Positions 43,914-52,926 of a stretch of 64,000 nt of DNA are shown here, piece after piece. This DNA comes from Actinomadura physcomitrii (lineage in GTDB: Bacteria; Actinomycetota; Actinomycetes; Streptosporangiales; Streptosporangiaceae). The first letter of the stretch is position 1. Each line of letters starts with the position of its first letter. Under the pieces are notes generated by a model. It saw nothing but the letters and a program-made list of their open reading frames with translations. It was not told the origin of the DNA and made no database searches. The stretch lies in NCBI RefSeq assembly GCF_008923205.2, contig NZ_WBMS02000012.1, positions 1 to 64,000 on the forward strand, written 5' to 3'. The position numbers and the translations under genes were made by a program.

Positions 43914-45755
43914 GTGACCAAACAGGTCCAGCAGCTCGACCGCGTCATCATCCGCTTCGCCGGGGACTCCGGTGACGGGATGCAGTTGACCGGCGATCGC
44001 TTCACCCAGGAGACGGCGGCGTTCGGCAACGACTTGTCGACCCTGCCGAACTTCCCGGCCGAGATCCGCGCCCCCGCCGGGACCCTCCCCGGCGTGTCCA
44101 GCTTCCAGCTCCACTTCGCCGACCACGACATCCTCACGCCGGGCGACGCGCCCGACGTGCTGGTCGCGATGAACCCGGCCGCCCTCAAGGCCAACCTCGG
44201 GGACCTGCCCCGCGGGGCGGACCTGATCGTCAACACCGACGAGTTCACCAAGCGCAACCTCGCGAAGGTCGGCTACGCCGCCAGCCCCGTCGAGGACGGC
44301 TCGCTCGACGAGTACCGGGTGCACGCGCTGCCGCTCACCTCGATGACGGTGACCGCCCTCGACGGCTACGACATCTCCAAGAAGGACGCCGAGCGCGCGA
44401 AGAACATGTTCGCGCTCGGACTGCTGTCGTGGCTCTACCACCGTCCCACCGAGGGGACGATCGGCTTCCTGGAGCGCAAGTTCGCCAAGAAGCCCGAGAT
44501 CATGAAGGCCAACATCGCCGCGTTCCAGGCGGGCTGGAGCTACGGCGAGACCACCGAGGCGTTCTCGGTGCAGTACGAGGTCAAGCCGGCCGAGCACGAC
44601 GCCGGCCTGTACCGCAACATCACCGGCAACGCCGCGCTGTCCCTCGGCATCGTCGCCGCGGGCGTGCAGAGCGGCCTGCCCGTCTACCTCGGCTCCTACC
44701 CGATCACCCCGGCCTCCGACATCCTGCACGAGCTGTCCAAGCACAAGCGGTTCGGCGTCCGGACGTTCCAGGCCGAGGACGAGATCGCCGCGGTCGGCGC
44801 GGCGCTCGGCGCCTCGTTCGGCGGGTCGCTCGGCGTCACCACCACCTCCGGCCCCGGCATCGCGCTGAAGAGCGAGACGATCGGCCTCGCCGTCGCGACC
44901 GAACTGCCGCTGGTGGTCATCGACGTGCAGCGGGCCGGGCCGTCCACCGGCATGCCGACCAAGACCGAGCAGGCCGACCTGATGCAGGCCATGTACGGCC
45001 GCAACGGCGAGGCGCCCGTCCCGGTCATCGCGCCGCAGTCCCCCTCGGACTGCTTCGACGCGGCGCTGGAGGCGGCCCGCATCGCGGTGAAGTACCGCAC
45101 CCCCGTCATCCTGCTGTCCGACGGCTACCTCGCCAACGGCTCCGAGCCGTGGAAGCTGCCGGACGTGGCGGCGCTGCCGAAGATCGAGCCGAACTTCGCT
45201 GCCCCGTCGCAAGAGGGCTTCGAGCCGTTCCGGCGCGACCCGGAGACGCTGGCCCGCCCGTGGGCGGTCCCCGGCACCGCGGGGCTGGAGCACCGGATCG
45301 GCGGGCTGGAGAAGGCCGACGTCACCGGCAACATCTCCTACGACCCGGCCAACCACGACACCATGGTCCGGCTCCGCCAGGCCAAGGTGGACGGCATCGC
45401 GAACGACATCGCGCCACTGGCGGTCGACGACCCGTCCGGCAGGGCGCGCGTCCTCGTGATGGGCTGGGGCGGCACCTACGGCGCGATCTCCGCGGCGGTC
45501 CGGCGCGTCCGGGCGGAGGGCCGCGACGTGGCGCAGGCGCACCTGCGGCACCTCAACCCGTTCCCCGCGAACCTGCCGGAGGTGCTGCGCTCCTACGACA
45601 AGGTCGTCGTCCCGGAGATCAACCTCGGCCAGCTGTCGATGCTGCTGCGCGGCAGGCTGCTGATCGACGTGATCGGCTACAACCAGGTCCGGGGCCTGCC
45701 GTTCAAGTCGGAGGAGCTGCAGGACGTCATCCAGGAAGTGATCGACAGTGAGTGA
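43914..45755 (+). CDS. korA: 2-oxoacid:ferredoxin oxidoreductase, fused gamma-alpha subunit
   Basis: A 613-aa fusion of the gamma domain (N-terminal RFAGDSGDGMQLTGDRFT, to about residue 190) and the alpha domain (YLGSYPITPASDILHELS, TTTSGPGIALKSETIGLAVA, DVQRAGPSTGMPTKTEQADL). It oxidises 2-oxoglutarate or a similar 2-oxoacid with CoA and reduces ferredoxin. GTG 43914 has GAGGAGG nine bases upstream. It overlaps korB by eight bases. KorAB supplies low-potential electrons, and the partial complex I on the opposite strand could accept them (inference). Confidence 0.94.
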   Translation: MTKQVQQLDRVIIRFAGDSGDGMQLTGDRFTQETAAFGNDLSTLPNFPAEIRAPAGTLPGVSSFQLHFADHDILTPGDAPDVLVAMNPAALKANLGDLPRGADLIVNTDEFTKRNLAKVGYAASPVEDGSLDEYRVHALPLTSMTVTALDGYDISKKDAERAKNMFALGLLSWLYHRPTEGTIGFLERKFAKKPEIMKANIAAFQAGWSYGETTEAFSVQYEVKPAEHDAGLYRNITGNAALSLGIVAAGVQSGLPVYLGSYPITPASDILHELSKHKRFGVRTFQAEDEIAAVGAALGASFGGSLGVTTTSGPGIALKSETIGLAVATELPLVVIDVQRAGPSTGMPTKTEQADLMQAMYGRNGEAPVPVIAPQSPSDCFDAALEAARIAVKYRTPVILLSDGYLANGSEPWKLPDVAALPKIEPNFAAPSQEGFEPFRRDPETLARPWAVPGTAGLEHRIGGLEKADVTGNISYDPANHDTMVRLRQAKVDGIANDIAPLAVDDPSGRARVLVMGWGGTYGAISAAVRRVRAEGRDVAQAHLRHLNPFPANLPEVLRSYDKVVVPEINLGQLSMLLRGRLLIDVIGYNQVRGLPFKSEELQDVIQEVIDSE

Positions 45756-46827
45756 CACCAACGGAAACGGCGCCGTGAACGGAAACGGCCGCAGCCTGCT
45801 CTCCCTGGTCCCCAAGACCGACGCGAGGCAGACGATGAAGGACTTCAAGACCGACCAGGAGGTGCGCTGGTGCCCCGGGTGCGGTGACTACGCGATCCTC
45901 GCGGCCGTCCAGTCCTTCCTGCCCGAGCTCGGGCTGCGCCGCGAGAACATCACGTTCATCTCCGGCATCGGCTGCTCGTCCCGGTTCCCGTACTACATGA
46001 ACACCTACGGGTTCCACTCGATCCACGGCCGCGCGCCGGCGATCGCGACGGGCCTCGCCACGTCCCGCCCCGACCTGTCGGTCTGGGTCGTCACCGGCGA
46101 CGGCGACTCGCTGTCCATCGGCGGCAACCACCTGATCCACGCGCTGCGCCGCAACGTCAACCTGAAGATCCTGCTGTTCAACAACCGGATCTACGGGCTG
46201 ACCAAGGGCCAGTACTCGCCCACCTCCGAGACCGGCAAGATCACCAAGTCGACGCCGATGGGCTCGCTGGACTCGCCGTTCAACCCGCTGTCGCTGGCGA
46301 TCGGCGCGGAGGGCACCTTCGTCGCCCGCACCATCGACTCCGACCGCAAGCACCTGCAGTCGGTGCTGCGCGCCGCCGCCGAGCACCGCGGCACCGCGCT
46401 GGTCGAGATCTACCAGAACTGCAACATCTTCAACGACGGCGCGTTCGACCCGCTGAAGGACGCCGCCGTCCGCGACGACATCACGATCCGCCTCGAGCAC
46501 GGCGAGCCGATCGTGTTCGGCGCCGAGCGGCAGAAGGCCCTGCGCCGGACGCCGTCGGGCTCGTTCGAGGTGGTGAACGTCGCCGACGTCCCCGCGTCGG
46601 ACATCGCGGTGCACGACGCGCACAACCCCGACCCGTCGCTGGCGTTCGCGCTGTCGCGGCTCGACCAGCCGGCGTTCGAGCACACCCCGATCGGCATCTT
46701 CCGCGACGTCGACCGCCCGTCCTACGACGAGCTGATGCGCGCCCAGGTCGAGGAGGCCGTCGAGAAGCAGGGCGCGGGCGACCTCGCCGCGCTGCTCGCC
46801 GGCGGCGACACCTGGCGGATCGACTGA
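45748..46827 (+). CDS. korB: 2-oxoacid:ferredoxin oxidoreductase, beta subunit
   Basis: A 359-aa TPP- and [4Fe-4S]-binding subunit. The cluster-binding WCPGCGDY is near residue 38. The TPP site is VVTGDGDSLSIGGNHLIHAL followed by NNRIYGLTKGQYSPTS. Another conserved block is GIGCSSRFPYYMNTYGFHSI. GTG 45748 overlaps the korA end, so the two are translationally coupled. The 2-oxoglutarate preference is assumed from the family; the substrate could also be another 2-oxoacid. Confidence 0.94.
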   Translation: MSDTNGNGAVNGNGRSLLSLVPKTDARQTMKDFKTDQEVRWCPGCGDYAILAAVQSFLPELGLRRENITFISGIGCSSRFPYYMNTYGFHSIHGRAPAIATGLATSRPDLSVWVVTGDGDSLSIGGNHLIHALRRNVNLKILLFNNRIYGLTKGQYSPTSETGKITKSTPMGSLDSPFNPLSLAIGAEGTFVARTIDSDRKHLQSVLRAAAEHRGTALVEIYQNCNIFNDGAFDPLKDAAVRDDITIRLEHGEPIVFGAERQKALRRTPSGSFEVVNVADVPASDIAVHDAHNPDPSLAFALSRLDQPAFEHTPIGIFRDVDRPSYDELMRAQVEEAVEKQGAGDLAALLAGGDTWRID

Positions 46828-46846
46828 CAGGCACCGTCCGCGTTCC

Positions 46847-46886
46847 GGAAAGCCCGTCCCCGCATGCTCTGGGGGACGGGCTTTCC
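46847..46886 (+). terminator. korAB terminator
   Basis: Perfect 15-bp arms GGAAAGCCCGTCCCC / GGGGACGGGCTTTCC (46847-46861 and 46872-46886) around a 10-base loop, 20 bases after the korB stop. Confidence 0.85.
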
Positions 46887-47031
46887 GCGCTTCGGAACCG
46901 CGCGGACGGGGCAGTGTTCATCACGGGACGAGCATTCGGCGATCGGCGGCCGGGTTCGGCCGCGACACGATGCGGGGCACCGTCCCGTCCTGAAAGACTG
47001 TCGGAGATCTTGTCAGCCCGGGGAGGTGACG

Positions 47032-48054
47032 ATGCGGGTCGTTCCGCGCCGCAGCAAGGGTCGTCGGGAGGCAGAGGACACCGCCCCGCCGCCCCCGCCC
47101 CCGGCGGCCGCCCCGGACCGCCCGCTCGACTGGCCGCCCCCGCCCGCTCCGCTCCTCGCCCCGTCCGAGCAGCCGGTCCGGCCCACCGACGGCGCCGCGC
47201 CCCCGTCCGAGCAGAACGAGCAGGGCGCCTCGCCTCTGCGGGACGCGCCGGGCGAGCCGGTGCCCGGTCCCATGCTGATCCCGGAGCCGGAGGGGCCGCC
47301 GCCCGGCCCGGCGCGGCCGGTGGGGTTCTCGCCGCCCGGACGGGCCGGAACCGAGCCGCTGCGCGGTCCGGAGCGGACGACGGCCCCGCTGCGGACGCCC
47401 GAGGTCCCGGAGGCGGATCGGCGGCGCCGGGCCCGCGCCGAGCAGCGGCGCCGCGCGGCGGCGGAGACCAAGCGCAGCCGCGCCGCGCTCCGCCAGGGCC
47501 TGGCGTACCGGGAGCGGCCCGTCCCGGAGCCGGTCCGGGCCGCCGACCAGCACCGCTCCGCGCTGGTGGTCATGGTGCTGACGCTCGGGCTGCTGATCGC
47601 CGCGGTCGCGGTGACCGGCGGCATGATCGCGGCGTCGATGCGGACGCGGCCGGTGACGCTGGCCGCGCCGCTGCACGTGTACCCGGTGACGCAGGCGACG
47701 CCGGGGCAGTGCCCGGCCGGGACGCCGGGGATCACCGGGCAGGCCGCCGCCGGCGTGACGTGCTACCGGCTCGCGCAGGGCATCGCGATCCACAAGGTCG
47801 CCGACCTGCGGGTGCAGAGGTCGCGGGGGACGTCCGGGTACGACGTGGCGCTCACGCTGCGGCCCGTGGACCGGCACGCGTTCGCGCGGCTGACCGGCGC
47901 GACCGTCGGCCGCGACCTGGCGTTCGTGGTGCGCGACCGGCTGGTCACGCTGCCGCGGGTCGACATGCCGATCCGGGACGGGAAGGTCCTGGTGGCCGGG
48001 TCGCCGACCCGCGCCGCCGCGAACACCCTCGTCCGCGAGCTCAAGGGACGCTGA
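47032..48054 (+). CDS. membrane protein with SecD-like extracellular subdomain
   Basis: A 340-aa protein. Residues 1-125 are Pro-rich; a basic coiled segment follows (RRRRARAEQRRRAAAETKRS); then one TM helix (ALVVMVLTLGLLIAAVAV). The extracellular part has two Cys (GQCPAGTPG; VTCYRLA) and ends FARLTGATVGRDLAFVVRDR then LVTLPRVDMPIRDGKVLVAG, which resembles the P1 head subdomain of SecD. The ATG at 47032 has GGGAGG five bases upstream. Function unknown; the resemblance to SecD is weak but specific. Confidence 0.7.
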   Translation: MRVVPRRSKGRREAEDTAPPPPPPAAAPDRPLDWPPPPAPLLAPSEQPVRPTDGAAPPSEQNEQGASPLRDAPGEPVPGPMLIPEPEGPPPGPARPVGFSPPGRAGTEPLRGPERTTAPLRTPEVPEADRRRRARAEQRRRAAAETKRSRAALRQGLAYRERPVPEPVRAADQHRSALVVMVLTLGLLIAAVAVTGGMIAASMRTRPVTLAAPLHVYPVTQATPGQCPAGTPGITGQAAAGVTCYRLAQGIAIHKVADLRVQRSRGTSGYDVALTLRPVDRHAFARLTGATVGRDLAFVVRDRLVTLPRVDMPIRDGKVLVAGSPTRAAANTLVRELKGR

Positions 48055-48103
48055 CCGGCCGCCCCTTTTGAGCGTCCGGCGGCCGTCGGGCAGGCTGGGC
48101 GGC

Positions 48104-48562
48104 GTGGACCTGGATCTCGCGCAGGTGCGGGCGTTCGTCGCGACCGCCGAGCACCTGCATTTCGGGCGCGCGGCGGGCGAGCTGTTCCTCACCCAGCAGG
48201 CGCTGTCGAAGCGGGTCGCGCGGCTGGAGGACGTCCTCGGCGTGCGGCTGTTCGACCGCACCGGGCACTCGGTGCGGCTGACGGCGGCGGGCGAGCGGTT
48301 CCTGGAGCCGGCGCGGCGGGCGCTCGCGGCGGCGGACGACGCGGTCACGGCGGCGCGGCGCGACCGGCCGCTGCGCCTGGACGTGTGGGGGCACCTGTTC
48401 GACCCGATGCGGACGATTCGCCGGGTCGTGGCGCGCCGTCCGGACCTGCCGATCGAGCCGAACCTGAAGCGCGGCCCCGCCCCGCGCCCCGTCCGCGATA
48501 GGCCGGTTAGGCCTGGGGAAGCTCGGTCCCCTGGACGGCCTGGATCTCCAGTTCCACCTTGA
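48104..48562 (+). pseudogene. truncated LysR-family regulator
   Basis: The N-terminal HTH is intact: AQVRAFVATAEHLHFGRAAG, then FLTQQALSKRVARLED and LGVRLFDRTGHSVRLTAAGE. After RRVVARRPDLPIEPN (about residue 124) the LysR effector domain stops. The last about 30 residues (PAPRPVRDRPVRPGEARSPG) look like antisense of the convergent YceI gene, which the frame overlaps. A full LysR is about 300 aa. It might still bind DNA as a dimer via the linker helix, but is most likely a remnant. Confidence 0.75.
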
Positions 48563-49334
48563 GGCTCTCGCCGACCATCGCGATCCCCGCCTCCAGGATC
48601 TGGTTGTAGCGGATCGCGAAGTCGGTGCGGCGCAGCTCCGCGGTCGCGCGGAACGCGGCGCGCGTCCCGCCCCACGGGTCCGAGCCGCTGCCGAGGAACA
48701 GCATGTCCAGGTCGACGGGCTGGGTGATCCCGTTGAGGGTGAGGCGGCCGTGCACCGTCCAGCGGTCCGAGCCGGCCGCGGTCAGGCCGTCGCCCTCGTA
48801 GGTGACCACCGGGTGCTCGTCGACGTTCAGGAAGTCCGCCGAGCGCAGGTGGTCGTCGCGCAGCTTGTTGCCGGTGTCGATGGACGCCGCCTCGATCCGG
48901 GCCGTCACCCGGGACTCCTCCACCGGCTCGGCGATCTCGATGCTCCCCTCGAACGCGGCGAACCGGCCGCGCACGCTGGACAGCCCGAGGTGCTGCGCGA
49001 CGGCCCCGACGTTCGAGTGCGCCGGGTCGATCGTCCACGGGCCGGGCGGCGGCAGCTCGGCGCCGCCCGCGCGGGCCAGCACCAGCGTGCCGAGGTCCGC
49101 CGCGCCCGAGCCGTGCACGATCAGCGTCGACGCCGCCGGCTGGAACCCCATCGCCGTGACGATCGCCGTGTAGGTGCCGGCGGGCAGCGGACCGGCGGCG
49201 AGCACGCCGTCCTCGCCGGTCTGCTCCCGCGCGACCTGCCGGCCCGCCAGGTCCGTGACCGTGACGATGGCGTGCCGCACCGCCCAGCCGTCCTTCGTCC
49301 GCACCGATCCGCGCAGACCGCGCCTGTCTTCCAT
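48507..49334 (-). CDS. YceI-family protein with N-terminal carboxypeptidase-regulatory-like domain
   Basis: A 275-aa protein. Residues 1-95 are a CarboxypepD_reg-like beta sandwich (GLRGSVRTKDGWAVRHAIVT, then GPLPAGTYTAIVTAMGFQPA). The rest is a YceI lipocalin-like domain (WTIDPAHSNVGAVAQHLGLS, then VRGRFAAFEGSIEI and TYEGDGLTAAGSDRWTVHGR). There is no signal peptide. YceI proteins bind polyisoprenoids. The N-terminal module is the same kind found three times in the downstream MFS gene, and the two genes lie 78 bp apart in one direction, so they are probably one operon. Confidence 0.9.
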   Translation of the reverse strand: MEDRRGLRGSVRTKDGWAVRHAIVTVTDLAGRQVAREQTGEDGVLAAGPLPAGTYTAIVTAMGFQPAASTLIVHGSGAADLGTLVLARAGGAELPPPGPWTIDPAHSNVGAVAQHLGLSSVRGRFAAFEGSIEIAEPVEESRVTARIEAASIDTGNKLRDDHLRSADFLNVDEHPVVTYEGDGLTAAGSDRWTVHGRLTLNGITQPVDLDMLFLGSGSDPWGGTRAAFRATAELRRTDFAIRYNQILEAGIAMVGESLKVELEIQAVQGTELPQA

Positions 49335-49411
49335 CAACGACCCGCACTCCAGTTCCGCTCGTGTGATTGCGTCGGCCGGGGCCGCCCCGGTCGGGCGGCC
49401 CCGGTTCGGCC

Positions 49412-52051
49412 CTACTCGTCGGGGTAGCCGAGCTTCAGGTCGTGGTCGTCCAGGCCGCCGCCGGCCAGCGACAGCCCGCTGGCGACCGGCGGGTAGCCGG
49501 ACGCGATGACGGTGTACTGGCCGCCGGTCAGGTCGGTGAAGGCGTACTCCCCGTCCGGGCCGGTGATCGCCATCGCGACGACGTTGCCGGCCGCGTCGAC
49601 CAGGGTGACGCGGGCGTCGCCGACCGGCTCGCCCGCCTCGTTGCGGACGGTGCCGCGGACCCGGGCGCCCGCGGGCATCTCCACGTCCAGCCGGGTCTGC
49701 CCGCCGCCCGCGACCTCCACCGGCAGCGCGACCGGGCGGTGCGCCGCGGCGCTGACCGCGAGCGTGTACGCGCCGGTGACGACGTCCTTGAAGGCGTACT
49801 GGCCGGACGCGTCGGTGCGGCCGGTGCCGACGACCTCGCCGCGCACGTCGGTGACGACGACCATCGCGTTCGCGATCGGGCTGCCGTCGGCGCTGCGGAC
49901 CGTCCCGCCGAGGCCGCCGTTGCCGGCCAGCATCAGGTCGAACTCGACCGGCCGGTCGCCGACGACGAGGGTCGCGGCCTGCGGCTCGTGCTCGCCGGTC
50001 GCGGCGATCAGCACGTAGGTGCCGGGGCCGGGGGTCGGCAGCGCGTACCGGCCGTCGTCCTGGGTGATGGCGCGGCCGAGCTGGTGCCCGTCCACCCCGA
50101 TCAGCGTCAGCGCGGCGGACGGGACGGGCGCGCCGTCGCCGGCGCGGACCACGCCGCGGACGGGGACGCCGCCCCGGCCCGGCCGCATGAGGCCGTCCTG
50201 CGCGAACGCGCTCTGCTGCGCGAGGAGCCGGGCCTGCGCGGCCGGGTCGGCCGCCGGGGACCCGCCGGGAGCCGCGGCCGCGCCGTTGGACGGCAGGCCG
50301 TGCGCGGGCATTTCGTTCATCGACATCTCCTTGGGGACCGCACCTGCCCCGACCGACGCGAGCTGCTGCTCGGCGGCGGCGGCCTGCTCGTGTCCGCGGG
50401 CGTGCCTGCCGACCGCCGAGGCGGCGCCGGGGGCCGCCGGCGCGGGCGGCGGGGCGTCCGCCGGCGCGGTGTCCTGCCGGGCGCCGCGGCCCGTGCCGGC
50501 CTTGCCGCGCAGCGGCAGCTCCTTCATCGCGAGGACGGTGATGAGCCCGACGACCGCCACCGGCACGCCGAAGAGGAACACCTTCTCCAGCGACTCGGTG
50601 AACGCCGTGAGCACGATCGTCTTGAACGGCTCCGGCAGGTGGTGCACCTGCTCGGGGGTACCGAGCGTACCGCCGCCCTTCGGCATCGCGATGTGCGCCT
50701 TGCTCAGCCCCTTGGCGAGCTCGCCGGGCAGCTGGTTGTTGAGGATCGCGCCGAACGCGGCGACGCCGACGGCGCCGCCGAGGTTGCGGAAGAACGACAC
50801 CCCGGACGTGGTGGCCGCGAGGTCCTCGATCTTCGCGGCGTTCTGCGCGGCGAGGATCAGGACCTGCAGGGTGAGGCCGAGCCCGACGCCGAGCAGCGCG
50901 AGGCAGCCGCCGACCTCGACCTTGGACGAGTCGACGTGCAGCCGCGACAGCAGGTACAGCCCGGCGCCCACGCAGACCAGGCCGATCACCGGGTAGATCT
51001 TGTACTTGCCGGTCCGGGTGACGAGCTGGCCGGACCCGATGGAGGCGATCAGCATGCCGAACACCAGCGGCAGCGTCATCAGGCCGGACGCGGTGGGGCT
51101 CAGTCCCTTGACGATCTGCAGGTACTGCGGCATGTAGATCATGACGCCGAACATCGCCATGCCGACGCAGAGCGAGCCGAGCGAGGTCAGCACGAACGTC
51201 CCGTTGCGGAACAGCCGGGGCGGCAGGATCGGCTGCCGCGCGGCCCGCTCGGCGAACACCGCCCCGATCACCAGCACGACCGCGATCCCGCCGAGCGCGT
51301 ACGTCCAGTCCGACGCCCACTCGAACTCGTTGCCGCCCATGGACAGCAGCAGCATCAGCGCGGTCGCGGCGCCGGTGATGGTGAACGCGCCGAAGACGTC
51401 GATCCTGGTGTCGCGCTTCACCTTCGGGAGCTTGAGCACCTTCTGGATCACCGCGAAGGCGACGATGGCGAGCGGGACGCAGACGTAGAAGCACCAGCGC
51501 CAGCCGAGGCCGTCGGCGTCGACGATGAACCCGCCGAGCAGGGGGCCGGCGACGGTGGCGACGCCGAACACGGCGCCCATGTACCCGGAGTAGCGGCCGC
51601 GCTGCCGGGGCTCGACGATGTCGCCGAGGATGACCTGCGCCAGCGCGGACAGCCCGCCGGCGCCGAGGCCCTGGACGGCGCGGGCCGCGATCAGCATGCC
51701 GATGTTCTGGGACAGCCCGCCCGCCACGGACGCGACCACGAAGATCAGGAGCGCGGTCTGGAAGGAGAGCTTGCGGCCGAGGATGTCGGAGACCTTGCCC
51801 CACAGCGGGGTCGAGGCGGTCATCGTCAGCAGCGTGGCGCTGGCCACCCAGGACAGCTGGTCCTGACCGCCGAGGTCTCCGACGATGGTCGGCAGGGCCG
51901 TGCTGACCACCGTGGACGAGATCATCGACGTCAGCATCGCCATCATCAGGCCGGAGAGGATCTCCAGGATCTGGCGGTGCGTGTACTGCGGTCTCGCTTG
52001 CTCTGGCGCCACCGGCCCCGCCGACGGCGCCACGCTCGCTTGAGCCACCAT
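49412..52051 (-). CDS. MFS (DHA2) exporter fused to three carboxypeptidase-regulatory-like domains
   Basis: An 879-aa fusion. Residues 1-540 are a 14-helix EmrB/QacA exporter (SSTVVSTALPTIVGDLGGQD, WGKVSDILGRKLSF, GPLLGGFIVDADGLGWRWCF). Residues 540-630 are an Ala/Pro/Gln-rich linker. Residues 630-879 hold three CarboxypepD_reg repeats (RGVVRAGDGAPVPSAALTLI; GGTVRSADGSPIANAMVVVT; RGTVRNEAGEPVGDARVTLV). With an even number of helices the repeats would face the cytosol, unless an extra helix is hidden. It is divergent from a TetR regulator and 78 bp upstream of the YceI gene. Confidence 0.93.
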   Translation of the reverse strand: MVAQASVAPSAGPVAPEQARPQYTHRQILEILSGLMMAMLTSMISSTVVSTALPTIVGDLGGQDQLSWVASATLLTMTASTPLWGKVSDILGRKLSFQTALLIFVVASVAGGLSQNIGMLIAARAVQGLGAGGLSALAQVILGDIVEPRQRGRYSGYMGAVFGVATVAGPLLGGFIVDADGLGWRWCFYVCVPLAIVAFAVIQKVLKLPKVKRDTRIDVFGAFTITGAATALMLLLSMGGNEFEWASDWTYALGGIAVVLVIGAVFAERAARQPILPPRLFRNGTFVLTSLGSLCVGMAMFGVMIYMPQYLQIVKGLSPTASGLMTLPLVFGMLIASIGSGQLVTRTGKYKIYPVIGLVCVGAGLYLLSRLHVDSSKVEVGGCLALLGVGLGLTLQVLILAAQNAAKIEDLAATTSGVSFFRNLGGAVGVAAFGAILNNQLPGELAKGLSKAHIAMPKGGGTLGTPEQVHHLPEPFKTIVLTAFTESLEKVFLFGVPVAVVGLITVLAMKELPLRGKAGTGRGARQDTAPADAPPPAPAAPGAASAVGRHARGHEQAAAAEQQLASVGAGAVPKEMSMNEMPAHGLPSNGAAAAPGGSPAADPAAQARLLAQQSAFAQDGLMRPGRGGVPVRGVVRAGDGAPVPSAALTLIGVDGHQLGRAITQDDGRYALPTPGPGTYVLIAATGEHEPQAATLVVGDRPVEFDLMLAGNGGLGGTVRSADGSPIANAMVVVTDVRGEVVGTGRTDASGQYAFKDVVTGAYTLAVSAAAHRPVALPVEVAGGGQTRLDVEMPAGARVRGTVRNEAGEPVGDARVTLVDAAGNVVAMAITGPDGEYAFTDLTGGQYTVIASGYPPVASGLSLAGGGLDDHDLKLGYPDE

Positions 52052-52081
52052 GCCCCCATGGAACGTAATTACCTGTGTTTT

Positions 52082-52110
52082 GCATATATGCTATGTACAC
52101 GCTTGTTTAC
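52082..52110. promoter_or_regulatory. palindromes between MFS and TetR genes
   Basis: GCATATATGC (52082-52091) is a perfect palindrome. GTACAC-GCTT-GTTTAC (52095-52110) has 5 of 6 matched arm positions. The stretch 52060-52110 is unusually AT-rich for this genome and holds the likely divergent promoters. TetR operator is inferred. Confidence 0.5.
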
Positions 52111-52170
52111 TTGCAACTCGGGGGATACTGGGGCGATTCGGTGATCCACACGGGGACGGGTCGGGATTCG

Positions 52171-52797
52171 ATGACGGGCGTCGAGCAGGCCGAGCAAGCC
52201 GATCAGCGCGAACACCGCAAGCGCGACCGGGAGGCGACCCGGCGCCGCATCCTGGACGCCGCGCGCGACCTGTTCGGCGAGCACGGCTACGACGGCGTCA
52301 CCGTCCGCATGATCGCCTCCGCCGCGAACGCCAACACCGCCCTGGTCAACCGGTACTTCGGCTCCAAGGCGGCGCTGTTCGGCGAGGTCCTCGCCGGCGA
52401 GTCCGCGCTGCGCGGCGTCATCGCCGGCGACCCCGCCGGGCTGCCGCGCCGGCTCGCCGAGCACTTCGTCCGGCAGATCGCGCACCACCCGCCGACCCCG
52501 ATGACCCGGATGATCGACCGCTCCGCCGGCAACCCCGAGGTCAAGCAGGCCCTGCTCGGCTACCTGGAAGAGGTGATCGTCGAGCCGCTCGTCGCGCAGC
52601 TCGACGGCCCGAACCCGCGCGCCCGCGCGCTCCTCGCGTCCACGATCATCATGGGCGGCGGGCCCGTCCGCCGCCTGCTCGGCCTCAACGACCTGCGCAG
52701 CGCCGACCCGGCCGAGCTCACCGACCGCCTCGCCGCCATGTTCGCCGCGGCCCTGTCCCCCTGCTCGCCCGCACCGGACCGTCCCGGTCCCGCGTAG
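52171..52797 (+). CDS. TetR-family transcriptional regulator
   Basis: A 208-aa regulator. The HTH reads REATRRRILDAARDLFGEHG, then VTVRMIASAANANTALVNRY and FGSKAALFGEVL. The ATG at 52171 has only a weak GGG-type site; a GTG at 52141 is an alternative. It is divergent from the MFS-CarboxypepD_reg exporter and likely represses it. Confidence 0.92.
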   Translation: MTGVEQAEQADQREHRKRDREATRRRILDAARDLFGEHGYDGVTVRMIASAANANTALVNRYFGSKAALFGEVLAGESALRGVIAGDPAGLPRRLAEHFVRQIAHHPPTPMTRMIDRSAGNPEVKQALLGYLEEVIVEPLVAQLDGPNPRARALLASTIIMGGGPVRRLLGLNDLRSADPAELTDRLAAMFAAALSPCSPAPDRPGPA

Positions 52798-52926
52798 ACA
52801 CCCGGTCTCCGGCGAGCCCGCTACGCCGGAAGGCGGACGGCAGGACGCGGCGTACGACGGCGGGCGCAGTGAAGATCGGCGCGAGGGCGGAGAGATCCGC
52901 GGCGGGGCCGCACATAGGCTGCTGGC

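Noticed and set aside
49367..52144. A 925-codon plus-strand frame
   Set aside because: Fully antisense to the MFS-CarboxypepD_reg gene, composition is low-complexity, and there are no motifs.
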